From Gillisella vitis (GTDB taxonomy: Bacteria > Pseudomonadota > Alphaproteobacteria > Rhizobiales > Rhizobiaceae), in the NCBI RefSeq assembly GCF_001541345.2, contig NZ_LMVL02000012.1, positions 1 to 59,464 of the forward strand: DNA of 59,464 nucleotides, written 5' to 3'. Positions 23,943 to 33,287 of this stretch are shown here, in pieces; position 1 is the stretch's first letter, and every line of letters begins with the position of its first letter. Under the pieces are notes generated by a model. The model was not told where the DNA came from and did no database searches. It was given only the letters and a program-made list of their open reading frames with translations. The translations under genes and the position numbers were made by a program.

Positions 23943-24713
23943 TTATTGGGGGATCAGAAAGACCAGTTTGCAATCCGGGCGATCACATGGGCGGTAGTTG
24001 AACTGGCGAAATCGCAGCCTGCCCCGATCCGGGGAAAGCAGTTCACGCTCTCCGCCTTCGCGATCCAGCACCGTCTGCTCCCGCCACCCCTGGGCAAACA
24101 GCGGACTGTCGCGCTGTAGCTGTTCGATCAGTGAGCGTACGGTCGAATCGCGCAGCGAATGACTGTAATCGGCGCGAAATTCGGCCAGGAGCCGTAGTGC
24201 GCGTGTTTCCCAATCGATGATGATTTCTCGCGCGCCGGGATGAAGGAACACGTAGCGCAGCAGGTTTTTATCCTTGCTGTTGTCTCCAAGCCAGTCAGGA
24301 AACAGCGATGCCGCCGCGGAATTGAAACAGCACGCGTTCCAGTTGCGGTCAAGCGCATAGGCTGGATGCTGCACCATGCTGACAGCCGTCACCAGGGACG
24401 CCGGCACATCGTCAATGGCGTCTCCGTCTTCCTCGTCGGGGTCGCGACGGGCTGCCAGTTCAAACAGATAAGCGCGTTCGGCCCGGGTCAATTCCAAGGC
24501 GCGCGCCAGTCTCGCCAAGGCCTGCGGCGAAGCCTGCACCTGACGCCCCTGCTCTATCCAGGCGCACCATGTGGCGCTGATACCCGCTCGCTCAGCCAGC
24601 TCCTCGCGCCTCAGGCCCGGCGTGCGGCGGCGTCCGATCCGGTCCGGCACCAGTTTTTCACGGTGGGTCCGCACGAACTCACCCAGCAAACGTCTCTGTT
24701 CAACATCCAGCAT
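23943..24713 (-). CDS. MmyB-type helix-turn-helix regulator
   Basis: The 256-residue regulator has an N-terminal helix-turn-helix (LRREELAERAGISATWCAWI, about residues 34-53) preceded by GRRRTPGLRR. A C-terminal MmyB-like ligand-binding domain carries the family segments PAYALDRNWNACCFN and PGAREIIIDWE. Such regulators usually act on a neighbouring oxidoreductase or transporter gene. The candidates here are the methyltransferase gene on the other side and the flavoprotein gene 230 bases downstream. The start at 24713 is the standard MLDVEQRRLLGEFVR opening of this family. Confidence 0.85.
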   Translation of the reverse strand: MLDVEQRRLLGEFVRTHREKLVPDRIGRRRTPGLRREELAERAGISATWCAWIEQGRQVQASPQALARLARALELTRAERAYLFELAARRDPDEEDGDAIDDVPASLVTAVSMVQHPAYALDRNWNACCFNSAAASLFPDWLGDNSKDKNLLRYVFLHPGAREIIIDWETRALRLLAEFRADYSHSLRDSTVRSLIEQLQRDSPLFAQGWREQTVLDREGGERELLSPDRGRLRFRQFNYRPCDRPDCKLVFLIPQ

Positions 24714-25048
24714 GGCAGCATTTATAACAGGATAACTGCTCCTCTTGTAACAGCATATTGTTGGCGTCATGCTGTTTACACCAAGCGACATCACCATGCC
24801 CCTTGGTCTTTTTACTACAACGATCTCAAGCCCTTGGCCTATTCGGGAGACACACAATTCCACACACCGAGGATGCCTCCACATCTTCGATGCCTTGATA
24901 CGATGCGGACAGCCCATGCAACGGGACCTGAGCGGATTGCCAGGCACAAAGGAAGGATGCGCTACACTCCAGACATGGAGTTGCAACGCTGAATTTCAAG
25001 CGTTTCATGATCTGAACCGGGATAAACCAGCTTAACAGGAACAGTCAC
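24714..25048. promoter_or_regulatory. Divergent region, regulator and methyltransferase
   Basis: This 335-base stretch separates the two divergent genes. Next to the regulator start it has GTAACAGCATATTG and ATAACAGGATAACTG, two related sites that could be regulator targets. The short plus-strand frames here are not convincing genes. Confidence 0.4.
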
Positions 25049-25843
25049 ATGCCAACAGCAACCAGCGAGAAAAATACAGTGAACGAAAATCACGACCACC
25101 ACGTGCAGCAGAATTTCGGCCCAAAGGCCAGTGCCTATGTGGAAAGCGCCGTCCACGCTTCCGGCGCCGATCTGGTTCGCCTGGGCGACATCGCCCGCAC
25201 TGCCAATGCCAGCAACGGTATTGATCTGGGCTGTGGTGGCGGCCATGTCGCCTATGCGATCGCACCGCATATGACAACCGTGACCGCCATTGATCTCTCC
25301 GCCGATATGCTGGCCGCCGTCTCGCAAACCGCAACGGAGCGCGGCTTGACGAATATTGCAACACTCAGGGCTTCAGCCGAACATTTGCCCTGTGACGATG
25401 GTCAGTTCGACTTTCTCGCCTGCCGTTTTTCCGCCCACCACTGGCACGACGTCCATGCCGGACTGCGGCAGGCACAGCGCGTGCTGAAACCGGGCGCACC
25501 GGCAATCTTCATCGATGTGGTCTCGCCGCCATCGCCATTGCTGAACACGCATCTGCAAGCAGTCGAGTTGCTGCGCGACACCTCGCATGTCAGGAACTAT
25601 ATGCTGAGCGAATGGACGCACATGCTGGGACAGGCTGGCTTTGCGATAACAACCTGTCAGACCAGCCGACTGCGGATGGATTTCAAGGTTTGGACGGACC
25701 GCATGAAGACACCGGATGCCATGCGCACCGCCATCCGCCTGTTGCAACAGGATGCCGCCACGGAGACAAAAGCGCATTTCAAAATCGAATCCGACGGCTC
25801 CTTCATGCTCGACGTGGCGCTATTTGAAACCCACCGGATATAA
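25049..25843 (+). CDS. SAM-dependent methyltransferase (UbiE-like)
   Basis: The 264-residue class I methyltransferase has motif I in GIDLGCGGGHVAYAIAPH (about residue 57), the acidic ribose-binding position in TAIDLSADML and motif III around LKPGAPAIFIDVVSPP. The fold matches Methyltransf_11/UbiE-COQ5-like small-molecule methyltransferases. The substrate is unknown. AACAGGAACAG lies upstream of the ATG. It is divergent from the MmyB-type regulator, which may control it. Confidence 0.85.
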   Translation: MPTATSEKNTVNENHDHHVQQNFGPKASAYVESAVHASGADLVRLGDIARTANASNGIDLGCGGGHVAYAIAPHMTTVTAIDLSADMLAAVSQTATERGLTNIATLRASAEHLPCDDGQFDFLACRFSAHHWHDVHAGLRQAQRVLKPGAPAIFIDVVSPPSPLLNTHLQAVELLRDTSHVRNYMLSEWTHMLGQAGFAITTCQTSRLRMDFKVWTDRMKTPDAMRTAIRLLQQDAATETKAHFKIESDGSFMLDVALFETHRI

Positions 25844-25847
25844 CGAA

Positions 25848-25887
25848 ACCGGCTCGTCGCAAGCTGTCTTGCCTGCGACGAGCCGGT
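25848..25887. terminator. Bidirectional terminator
   Basis: ACCGGCTCGTCGCA and TGCGACGAGCCGGT form a perfect 14-base stem between two convergent genes (stops at 25843 and 25893). There is no strong T run on either side. Confidence 0.75.
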
Positions 25888-25892
25888 ACCTA

Positions 25893-28322
25893 TTACGAAG
25901 CGGGTGATGGTGGCAGCGGCGCCGCTGCTGCCACGACATCTTCCGCATCAGCGGCTTCTTCCTTCAGAATCACGCCTTCAGCCTTGAATCTTTCGAAAAT
26001 CCCCAGTCTCAACTCGTTGCGCACGGCAAGCCCGTTCAAGACATCGCCGACAAACACCCGGACTTCAAATTCAAGGTCCGCTCCATCAAATTTCTTGAAG
26101 ACGACGACCGGTTCGGGGGTGCGCAACACGCCGGGTACATCGCTTGCCACCTCTCTCAGCATGCCCATCACATGGCGCGGATCATTGACCGCCTTGGCGG
26201 CAATCTCCATATCGATCCGACCCAGCTTGTTGCGATGCGTCCAGTTACCGACCGAGGCATTGATCAGCTGCGAATTCGGCACAATGATCGACTGGCGCTG
26301 AAAGGTTTCGATTTCCGTGGCGCGCACCGAAATACGCCGCACAAAACCTTCACTCGTGCCCGTCGCCACCCAGTCGCCGACCTTGAAGGGCCGCTCGAAG
26401 AGCAGGATCAGGCCGGAGACGAAGTTGGAAATGATATTCTGCAAGCCAAAACCGATACCGACCGACAAGGCACCGGCAACCAGCGCCAGGCTGGACAGGT
26501 TGATACCGGCCGCCGACAGCCCCATGAAACCGGCGACAATCGCACCGAAATAGCCGACGGAGGTTTTGACCGAGTTGCGCACGCCCGGATCGACCTGCGA
26601 CCGCGCCATGACATTACCGTCCAGCCATTTCTCGAACCAGCGGGTCAGCACCACGCCAATCAGGAAAATGGCGATCCCGCTGAAGATGCCGACGATGGAA
26701 ATACTGATGCCACCGACATTGATCTGGATGAACAGGTTATAGAACCAGGTCTGGATATCCGGCGGCTGGAACCCCCAGGACATCATGATCAAGGGAACAC
26801 CGATCACGAAAACAAAGCCGTAGATCAGCAATCCGGCGGCAATACCAAACTGGTCGAGCGCGACTGGTCCAAAATTGAAACGGCGCTGCAGGAAGCGGCC
26901 AACGATCGTCTCGGCAAACCGGTCACGCTCGGATACAGCCCGACCTGAACGGATGCCGATATACATGGTGGCCGCCACGCCCCCCGTCAGGATAAGCTGG
27001 CTGGCGACAAACCGGGCCAAGCCGATATAGCCGATCAGGCTGGTGAAGATCAGCCAGACGCCGCAGACCCGAAGAGCGATGGCTGTCCGCTTCGACCAGG
27101 GACGGCCACCCGTAGCGGCTTCATCCTCGGATTTCGGCAGAAGCGGACGAATGAAGGAAACCCAGAGCAGGATGAGACCGACCAGGCTTGACGACACCAT
27201 ACCCTTCAACACCGAGAGCTCGACTGGCGATCCCAATGTCTGCGCAATACTGGACAGGCCATAATCGAGACCGTTGATAACAGTCATAGCCACGAAGGCC
27301 GCTACCAGCTGGCGGCTGCCCCGGTCGGACACATGCACGAGCCGCCATTTGGGCGCCCATGGATTGAACACGGCAATGGCAAGCCGCGACGAGAAAAACA
27401 CCAGCCAGAATACGCCGAAAAACGACGCGATAATCGGCTCGATGTCCGGCCGCATGACGCTGAAGGTATCGAGAAAGAAATAACTGGAAATCAGAAAGAA
27501 ACTGAAGGCAAAGGACGGCATGATCGTCGCCCAGAAGGCCACCGAAAACCGGCTCATATAGGAGGGGTTTTCCTCCAGCTTGCCCCGCTCGATGATCGGC
27601 CCCAGAATCCGCTGAAGAACGAGCCGTAATCCCAGCGCCATGGCTAGCGACAGAACCATGGCCGAGACCAGCGAAATTTTCTTGAAGCGCCAGGCAAAGC
27701 CCGCCCACCCCTCGAGCATATCGGTAAAGCGGCTCGCTTCCGTGCCGTAGGACAAGGCTGCATCCGTCATACTGTCAACGGAAATGTCCGTATGAGCCAG
27801 CAATTGCCGCGTGAACAATTCCCTTCGCGCGGCAGTGACCTTGATGGACAAATCGCTCGCAGACTTGCTGACTTCATCGATCCGGTTCAGGACCGAAGCA
27901 ACCTGTGCTTTCTGGGCATTGAGTTTGTTTCGCTGCTGGGTCACGTCAGCGGCTTCAGCAGGCTGACCGTCCTTCGGCGGATCGCCGAGCTCTTTCAAGC
28001 GAGCGGCAATATCATCCTGACGCGGCGCGATCAGCAGCTTCATGGCCTGCAATTGGCCGACGATATCGTCCAGGCTGGATTTGGCCTCCATCAACTCGCG
28101 GTCGTTGTTTCCAGCCTTTTGCGGAATGCCGGCAAGCGAATCGATTTTCTTTTGTAACTGGTCAAGCGTCGTAGGTGCCTTGGCAACCGGATCGTCATCG
28201 GCAAAATTACTATCCTGCGCCAGTGCCGTCCCGACAAAACCATGAAGCCCGGAAGAACTCATCCCGACAGCAATCAGCAGGATGATCGGAAATAGCGCTA
28301 GAAATTTCTTCAGGCTCTGCAA
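25893..28322 (-). CDS. Large MscS-family mechanosensitive channel
   Basis: The 809-residue protein has a signal peptide (LKKFLALFPIILLIAVG, ending near ALAQ), a periplasmic coiled-coil DUF3772-like domain (about 45-200) and about ten membrane helices. The MscS pore helix and beta domain follow (GALSVGIGFGLQNIISNFVS, then FKVGDWV, about 620-680). It should open under membrane tension and release solutes. I prefer the TTG at 28322, with AGGGA seven bases upstream and the signal peptide directly after it. ATG codons at 28370 and 28400 are alternatives with a long charged leader. The C-terminal end is Ala/Pro-rich. Confidence 0.88.
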   Translation of the reverse strand: MQSLKKFLALFPIILLIAVGMSSSGLHGFVGTALAQDSNFADDDPVAKAPTTLDQLQKKIDSLAGIPQKAGNNDRELMEAKSSLDDIVGQLQAMKLLIAPRQDDIAARLKELGDPPKDGQPAEAADVTQQRNKLNAQKAQVASVLNRIDEVSKSASDLSIKVTAARRELFTRQLLAHTDISVDSMTDAALSYGTEASRFTDMLEGWAGFAWRFKKISLVSAMVLSLAMALGLRLVLQRILGPIIERGKLEENPSYMSRFSVAFWATIMPSFAFSFFLISSYFFLDTFSVMRPDIEPIIASFFGVFWLVFFSSRLAIAVFNPWAPKWRLVHVSDRGSRQLVAAFVAMTVINGLDYGLSSIAQTLGSPVELSVLKGMVSSSLVGLILLWVSFIRPLLPKSEDEAATGGRPWSKRTAIALRVCGVWLIFTSLIGYIGLARFVASQLILTGGVAATMYIGIRSGRAVSERDRFAETIVGRFLQRRFNFGPVALDQFGIAAGLLIYGFVFVIGVPLIMMSWGFQPPDIQTWFYNLFIQINVGGISISIVGIFSGIAIFLIGVVLTRWFEKWLDGNVMARSQVDPGVRNSVKTSVGYFGAIVAGFMGLSAAGINLSSLALVAGALSVGIGFGLQNIISNFVSGLILLFERPFKVGDWVATGTSEGFVRRISVRATEIETFQRQSIIVPNSQLINASVGNWTHRNKLGRIDMEIAAKAVNDPRHVMGMLREVASDVPGVLRTPEPVVVFKKFDGADLEFEVRVFVGDVLNGLAVRNELRLGIFERFKAEGVILKEEAADAEDVVAAAAPLPPSPAS

Positions 28323-28792
28323 ATCACTGTCCCTTTGTCCGTATCGATTACAGCGCCGCGCAGATAACATGCTGCACGAAAACTGCCGTAGCACTCTCAT
28401 CCTGCGGCATGATCCCTTAACCGGAATCGGCATCAGAAATAATGCAGAACAGTCTGTCAGTTTTATAGTGACCCAAACAGACCATCGTTCTTTTGTTTTC
28501 GTTTGTCTTTTCGGGAAAACCGGTTTCCGCTGATTCCCCAGACAAACTCCAGACGCCGCCATACTGGCCTGCCGCATATTTCAGGCCAATCGATGACCAA
28601 ACTGCCTTATGCACAAGACAGCAACATAACCAAGCAGGACGGCAGCCCTCAATTGGCGCCATGCATGCGTTCAATACTCGATTCCCGGCACTTTCAAAAC
28701 AAACAGCAAAAGCAAAAAGCCGCCGGGAAGGTTTCCGGCGGCTAAGCAAAGCTCTACGAATTTTAAAGTCACCAGATTGGCAATAACCAGCC
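28323..28792. other. Upstream region of the MscS gene
   Basis: The stretch between the MscS start and the HutX stop holds the HutX terminator (28714-28743) and AT-rich sequence. Frames here on both strands are short and not convincing. Confidence 0.4.
28714..28743 (-). terminator. Intrinsic terminator of the hutX operon
   Basis: On the minus strand AGCCGCCGG and CCGGCGGCT form a 9-base stem followed by TTTTT. It lies 50 bases after the stop of the HutX gene. Confidence 0.85.
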
Positions 28793-29326
28793 CTATCCCG
28801 ACACCACGTCCCGATACTGGGAGCGCAATTGCTCGAACTGGTCGACTTGCTCGGCGATCAAGGTCTTTTGCGCATCCCTGCGCACGAAGATCTTCAACAT
28901 TGCAGCACCTTCGCCATTCATGAACCACACCGACAGGGAGCGTCTGCCATGAAACATCCGGTCGACAAAGGCGATGGAACGGCAATGGTCGATACGGATA
29001 TGGCCGCCGACCGGACTGTCGCCGTGAATGTTGAACCATCCATGGCCAATGGACCCCGGCGGCAGAGCGCCGACCACTTCCAGAACGACATCTTTGGTGT
29101 GGACGATGGTCAGCACATCGCCCCAACCGGACAAATGGGTCCAGATTGGTTCGAAAGCCTCTGATGGCGCGATGGTCACACAATCTGGCGGCAGAATAGC
29201 CAGAATCTCGGCGGGCGTCACCCCCGCCTCCGCAGCAATGGTTTCCACAACGCCATCAGGTTTTTCGGCAAGCGCTGCTTTGGCAACCTCAAGCAGTGAA
29301 AGGCGGGCGGTATCGACAGCAGCCAT
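28793..29326 (-). CDS. hutX: HutX/ChuX-type heme carrier
   Basis: The 177-residue protein matches the cytosolic HutX/HuvX/ChuX family (WTHLSGWGDVLTIVHTKDVV, then FNIHGDSPVGGHIR and the helix-strand end MLKIFVRRD). These proteins bind heme delivered by the inner-membrane transporter and hand it on or help degrade it. The ATG at 29326 is chosen because the frame's first 16 residues overlap the upstream gene and are Arg-rich. It lies seven bases after the HmuQ-like gene, one operon, opposite the hmuTUV operon. Confidence 0.87.
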   Translation of the reverse strand: MAAVDTARLSLLEVAKAALAEKPDGVVETIAAEAGVTPAEILAILPPDCVTIAPSEAFEPIWTHLSGWGDVLTIVHTKDVVLEVVGALPPGSIGHGWFNIHGDSPVGGHIRIDHCRSIAFVDRMFHGRRSLSVWFMNGEGAAMLKIFVRRDAQKTLIAEQVDQFEQLRSQYRDVVSG

Positions 29327-29333
29327 GATCGCC

Positions 29334-29675
29334 TCAGGCCGCCTTGGAGCTGCGCGTACCCGTGCTGTCTTCATGAAGGATCACTTCAAACCCTTCAAAA
29401 TGCGGACCGCCAAGATATTGAACCTTGCTCTGCCCGGCATTGGCATGGGCGGCGCGGAACTGCTCGGACTTTGTCCAGGCAACGAAGGTTTCATGGCTTT
29501 CCCAGACCGTATGGGACACATAAAGCGAGTGGTCCTCGCCCTTGGGGCCTTTCAACATATGAAATTCGACATAGCCCGGCACTTCCGCCAGGCGGCCCTG
29601 ACGATCACGCCACTGAGCCTCGAACACGTCCTCGAAACCGGGAACGACACGAAATCGGTTCATTGCAATATACAT
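29334..29675 (-). CDS. HmuQ/IsdG-like heme-degrading monooxygenase
   Basis: The 113-residue protein starts MYIAMNRFRVVPGFEDVFEA and has GYVEFHMLKGPKGEDHSLYV, VWESHETFVAWTKSEQF and a conserved His near the C-terminal helix. This is an antibiotic-biosynthesis-monooxygenase fold like IsdG and the rhizobial HmuQ/HmuD enzymes that open the heme ring to release iron. Its operon with hutX and position opposite hmuTUV support the heme role. The ATG at 29675 has GGAGCAG upstream; the frame's first start lies inside the palindromic repeat and is rejected. Confidence 0.85.
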   Translation of the reverse strand: MYIAMNRFRVVPGFEDVFEAQWRDRQGRLAEVPGYVEFHMLKGPKGEDHSLYVSHTVWESHETFVAWTKSEQFRAAHANAGQSKVQYLGGPHFEGFEVILHEDSTGTRSSKAA

Positions 29676-30005
29676 AGTCTGCTCCACACGTTGGCTGAAA
29701 ACACTATGCTGCATAATTCCTCAAACCGGAATTGATTTGAGGAATTATGCAGCGAATATAAAGCGTTACAGCATTTTTTTGCGTTTGACAAAACACACGG
29801 CGCTATCATGCACCTTGTGCTGTTGCGTCATTATGAAAACTTGTGCATTATAGTCAAGTTAAAATCCAGCCCGTTGTTGTTCGTCGTCATTCGTCATGTG
29901 AAGACCGGACCCGACGCCCGCGAAGGGGCTCGATTACTATACACAATCCAGCTCTGAAAACGCATGAAATGGCGTTGCCTGAGCAACCTTCAGGACGATA
30001 CCTTG
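29676..30005. promoter_or_regulatory. Divergent heme-gene promoter region
   Basis: 330 bases separate the divergent heme-degradation and heme-uptake operons, and a palindromic repeat occupies 29709-29803. Iron control by Irr, RirA or Fur would be expected from rhizobial heme loci, but I could not find a clear operator by eye. The repeat lies within the 5' leader or promoter of the HmuQ-like gene. Confidence 0.5.
29709..29803. repeat. Dispersed palindromic repeat, copy B
   Basis: This is the most complete copy after D. A hairpin of CTGCATAATTCCTCAAA and TTTGAGGAATTATGCAG (29709-29752) is followed by a linker with AAGCGTTACAGC and a second, weaker hairpin ending ACACGGCGC. It overlaps the region just upstream of the HmuQ-like start. 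Confidence 0.8.
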
Positions 30006-30905
30006 ATGAGACCTTCTTCTCTTCTGACCGCGCTTGCACTTTTCGGTATTGTTACCTTCTTGCCTCCCCTCCCTTGGACCATGACGCCAGCGGCCTTCGC
30101 GGCGGACAGCTTTCCCCAGGCCAGCCGCATCGTCTCGATTGGCGGGACGGTCACCGAAATTCTCTATGACCTGGGTGCCGGGGAACGCATCGTTGCGGTC
30201 GATTCCACCAGCCTTTATCCTCCTGAAGCATCGTCAAAGCCAAATGTTGGCTATATGCGCCGCCTTTCCGCCGAGGGCATACTGGCCCATAAGCCCGATC
30301 TCATCCTGACGGAGGCGGGCTCCGGCCCGCCCGATACCCTAGCGGTGCTGGCGCAAAGCGGGGTCGCGCTGGTGAATATCTCTCAACAGCCTTCGGCGGA
30401 AACCGTCGCTCCCCGTATCCGTGCCATCGGCGCGGCAATCGGCAAGGGTCCGCAGGCAGAGGCATTGGCGAGCCGGTTCGAGACGCAATTGGATAAGCTA
30501 AAGACTGATCTCGCCCACCTTCCAGCCCAGAAAAAGCGGGTCCTGTTCGTGCTGTCCATCGCCAATGGTCGCATCATGGCCGCTGGCAAAGACACAGCCG
30601 CCGATGCGATGATCCGGCTTGCCGGCGCCACCAATGCGGTGGCCGACAGCACAGGCTACAAACCACTCAGCGATGAAGCCGTGATTGCCGCAGCACCCGA
30701 GATTATTCTCACCATGGACCATGGAGCAGCGCAGATATCCGCTAAGGAAATCTTCGCCTTGCCTGCCCTTGCCACAAGTCCGGCGGCCAAGACGCAAGGC
30801 TTTCTCAGCATGGATGGGCTTTACCTGCTAGGCTTTGGACCGCGCACCGCCGACGCAGCCCGGGAACTGGCGTCCAAGCTGTACCCAGAGGCGACCATCC
30901 AGTGA
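30006..30905 (+). CDS. hmuT: Heme ABC transporter periplasmic binding protein
   Basis: The 299-residue protein has a cleavable signal peptide (MRPSSLLTALALFGIVTFLP..., cleavage after AFA) and a class III binding fold. Its conserved pieces are RIVSIGGTVTEILYDLGAGE, GYMRRLSAEGI with the ligand Tyr, and KPDLILTEAGSGPP. It captures heme in the periplasm for HmuUV. The ATG at 30006 follows AGGACG. It overlaps the permease gene by four bases. Confidence 0.92.
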   Translation: MRPSSLLTALALFGIVTFLPPLPWTMTPAAFAADSFPQASRIVSIGGTVTEILYDLGAGERIVAVDSTSLYPPEASSKPNVGYMRRLSAEGILAHKPDLILTEAGSGPPDTLAVLAQSGVALVNISQQPSAETVAPRIRAIGAAIGKGPQAEALASRFETQLDKLKTDLAHLPAQKKRVLFVLSIANGRIMAAGKDTAADAMIRLAGATNAVADSTGYKPLSDEAVIAAAPEIILTMDHGAAQISAKEIFALPALATSPAAKTQGFLSMDGLYLLGFGPRTADAARELASKLYPEATIQ

Positions 30906-31987
30906 CGATTGTCGCAACCTCATCATCAGAGCCACTTGCACCCAGGGGCGACCGCTCGCGCCGTGGGATGGCAGCCGTGCTTGTATTGGCGGCATTGCTT
31001 GTAACCGCATGCTTCATCTCTCTGGTCAACGGGCCAACCGGGGTTGGCTGGAGCGACCTTGTCAACTATCTCTCCGGAAAAGGCGTGCTGGCGCAGCAGG
31101 ACCGTGTCGTGTTGGAGGCGGTGCGCTTGCCGCGCACCTTGCTGGGTATTCTGGTGGGCGCGGGCCTTGGGCTTTCCGGGGCGATGATGCAGGGCCTGTT
31201 TCGCAATCCGTTGGCCGATCCCGGCATTGTCGGCGTCACCTCCGGGGCAAGCCTTGCCGCAGTGGCGGCCATTGTGCTTGGCCCCGGTCTGCTTTTACCT
31301 CTGCAAACGGTACTTGGAGATGAACTCCTGCCGGTCATGGCCTTTTCCGGCGCCCTGCTCAACACCGCCCTGCTCTATGCCATCGCCACTCGCGGCGGCC
31401 AAACCTCGACCATTGCCCTGGTCCTATCAGGCATTGCCATCGGCGCACTTAGCATGGCCGCAACGGGCCTGATGATCTTCATGGCCGACGACCGGGCCTT
31501 GCGTGACATCACCTTCTGGAGCCTGGGATCACTGGGTGGAGCGACTTATGCCAAGGCAATGTCAATCGCCCCCTTCGTTCTGGGTGCCCTTGCTACCGTG
31601 CCCTTCATCGCGCGTGGACTGGACGCACTCGTGCTTGGCGATGCCGCTGCTTTTCACATGGGAATTCCAGTGGAGCGGTTGAAACGCGTCAGCGTGCTGA
31701 TCGTTGCCGCCGCCTGCGGGGCCGCTGTGGCCGTGGCCGGTTCGATAGCCTTTATCGGCATCATCGTCCCACACCTGCTGCGCATGGCCATCGGCCCATC
31801 GCACCGTTTCCTTTTACCGGCCTCCGCGCTGGGCGGCGCAAGCCTGCTGCTTCTGGCTGACAGCCTTGCCCGCACCATTGTTGCACCGGCGGAACTGCCA
31901 ATCGGCATCGTCACCGCACTGATCGGCGCGCCGGTTTTTCTGCTCTTGCTGCTCGGTAAAAGCGGACGCGGGATGGTGCAAGACTAG
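30902..31987 (+). CDS. hmuU: Heme ABC transporter permease
   Basis: The 361-residue FecCD-family permease has about ten helices, with LPRTLLGILVGAGLGLSGAM near residue 75 and the ATPase-contacting loop SIAFIGIIVPHLLRMAIGPS near residue 280. It starts inside the end of hmuT (ATGA-type overlap), so both are made together. It moves heme across the inner membrane with HmuV. Confidence 0.93.
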   Translation: MTIVATSSSEPLAPRGDRSRRGMAAVLVLAALLVTACFISLVNGPTGVGWSDLVNYLSGKGVLAQQDRVVLEAVRLPRTLLGILVGAGLGLSGAMMQGLFRNPLADPGIVGVTSGASLAAVAAIVLGPGLLLPLQTVLGDELLPVMAFSGALLNTALLYAIATRGGQTSTIALVLSGIAIGALSMAATGLMIFMADDRALRDITFWSLGSLGGATYAKAMSIAPFVLGALATVPFIARGLDALVLGDAAAFHMGIPVERLKRVSVLIVAAACGAAVAVAGSIAFIGIIVPHLLRMAIGPSHRFLLPASALGGASLLLLADSLARTIVAPAELPIGIVTALIGAPVFLLLLLGKSGRGMVQD

Positions 31988-32022
31988 AACCTGCTCAATG
32001 AGAATGCCTGGGGATACGCACC

Positions 32023-32811
32023 ATGATAACCGCAGAAAATCTGACATTGCACCGGCACGGACGCTTGCTGCTGGACAGGATCAGCCTACGTCTTCAGCCA
32101 GGTCGCTTCACCGTCATTATCGGTCCAAACGGCGCAGGCAAATCAACCTTGCTGAAACTGCTCTGCGGCGACCTAAAAGCTGATGAAGGCAGGATCACGT
32201 ATGACAGTCAGGATATTACCCGGCTGAAGCCGCAATACCTAGCCCGCAGGCGTGGGGTGCTACCGCAAAACACGAGCCTTTCGTTCCCGTTTACTGCCCT
32301 GGAAGTGGTTCGGATGGGCGCCATGGCCTCTGGAAGCCTCAAGCCAATGCAAGTCGCAAAACAGGCGTTGGCCCGCGTGGCTCTATCAGCATTTGAAGCG
32401 CGGCCCTACCATGCCCTGTCCGGCGGCGAGCAACAGAGGGTGCAGCTTGCCCGCGTCCTGGCGCAACTGCCGACAGCGGTGGATGATACTGGCCCACGCG
32501 CCCTGTTTCTCGATGAGCCAACCTCAAGCCTCGATCTTGCCCACCAGATTTCCGTCCTGGAAATCGCCCGCACCTTTGCCGCTGACGGCGGCGTAGTCCT
32601 TGCGGTTCTGCACGACCTCAACCTAGCCGCGGAATTCGCCGACAGTCTGATCGTGCTGAATGGTGGTCGGTTGATTGCCGAGGGTCCGCCGCAAACGGTC
32701 ATCCGAGACGACATCATCGCCTCCGTCTATGGACTGAGTGGAACGGTCAGCCGCGCCCCTGCCCATCTCCCCTTCGTCCTGCCGCAATCCAGGCTGAACA
32801 TCCCGGCTTAA
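32023..32811 (+). CDS. hmuV: Heme ABC transporter ATPase
   Basis: The 262-residue ATPase has Walker A GPNGAGKSTL, signature LSGGEQQRV, Walker B ALFLDEPTSSLD and switch His in VLHDLNLAAEF. The extra residues between signature and Walker B (PTAVDDTGP) are typical of HmuV. It lies 35 bases after hmuU. No hmuS or hmuP gene is seen in the window; heme breakdown seems to depend on the divergent HmuQ-like and HutX genes. Confidence 0.92.
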   Translation: MITAENLTLHRHGRLLLDRISLRLQPGRFTVIIGPNGAGKSTLLKLLCGDLKADEGRITYDSQDITRLKPQYLARRRGVLPQNTSLSFPFTALEVVRMGAMASGSLKPMQVAKQALARVALSAFEARPYHALSGGEQQRVQLARVLAQLPTAVDDTGPRALFLDEPTSSLDLAHQISVLEIARTFAADGGVVLAVLHDLNLAAEFADSLIVLNGGRLIAEGPPQTVIRDDIIASVYGLSGTVSRAPAHLPFVLPQSRLNIPA

Positions 32812-32841
32812 TCAGCCGGAACCAGACATTCCCGATAAAAG

Positions 32842-32850
32842 TTATCCACA
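32842..32850. promoter_or_regulatory. DnaA-box sequence TTATCCACA
   Basis: One perfect consensus DnaA box lies 30 bases after hmuV, followed by a related ATCCACAGC. A single box among AT-rich sequence does not make an origin. It could be a titration or regulatory site. Confidence 0.35.
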
Positions 32851-33073
32851 GGAATCCACAGCTATTTTTGGATGAATACAAGGAATAAATGTGAACAAAA
32901 CGAGAAAAACAATCGCTACATGAGAACATAAGCGGATCATAGATTTTTTCAGAAAAATCGTTTGTACGAGCTTGTCTGCGTCCGTCAGATGTCGTTTGAC
33001 GAAGTAAAAACCAAGAGCACCGCCTCATACCCGAGGCTAATGAGTTCACAACTGAACTTGAATAAAAAGATAA

Positions 33074-33149
<76 letters not shown>

Positions 33150-33287
33150 GCCTGCAGCGCTTCGTTTGTGCTTCATCGCTGCCGTGAGCGGGGATATAAA
33201 GGGGTTGCCTCCCCTTGTCCAGCGCCGTTTTGAAAAAAATGACATGAAACAGCAAAAAAAATCAAAACTCGAAAAAACCAAGGAAAA

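Noticed and set aside
24769..25035. An 88-residue plus-strand frame between regulator and methyltransferase
   Set aside because: It has no ribosome site, is rich in Cys, His and Trp without pattern, and occupies the promoter region of two divergent genes.
29880..29966. A short frame with VIRHVKTG resembling the hemin-uptake protein HmuP
   Set aside because: The C-terminal GKLILTK motif of HmuP is absent and no start codon fits. The similarity is limited to three or four residues.
29804..30005. Iron-responsive operator (Irr or RirA box) before hmuT
   Set aside because: I scanned for ICE-type and IRO-type motifs and found no convincing match.
32842..32850. A chromosomal or plasmid origin at the DnaA box
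   Set aside because: There is only one perfect box, with no cluster, no rep or par genes and ordinary genes on both sides.
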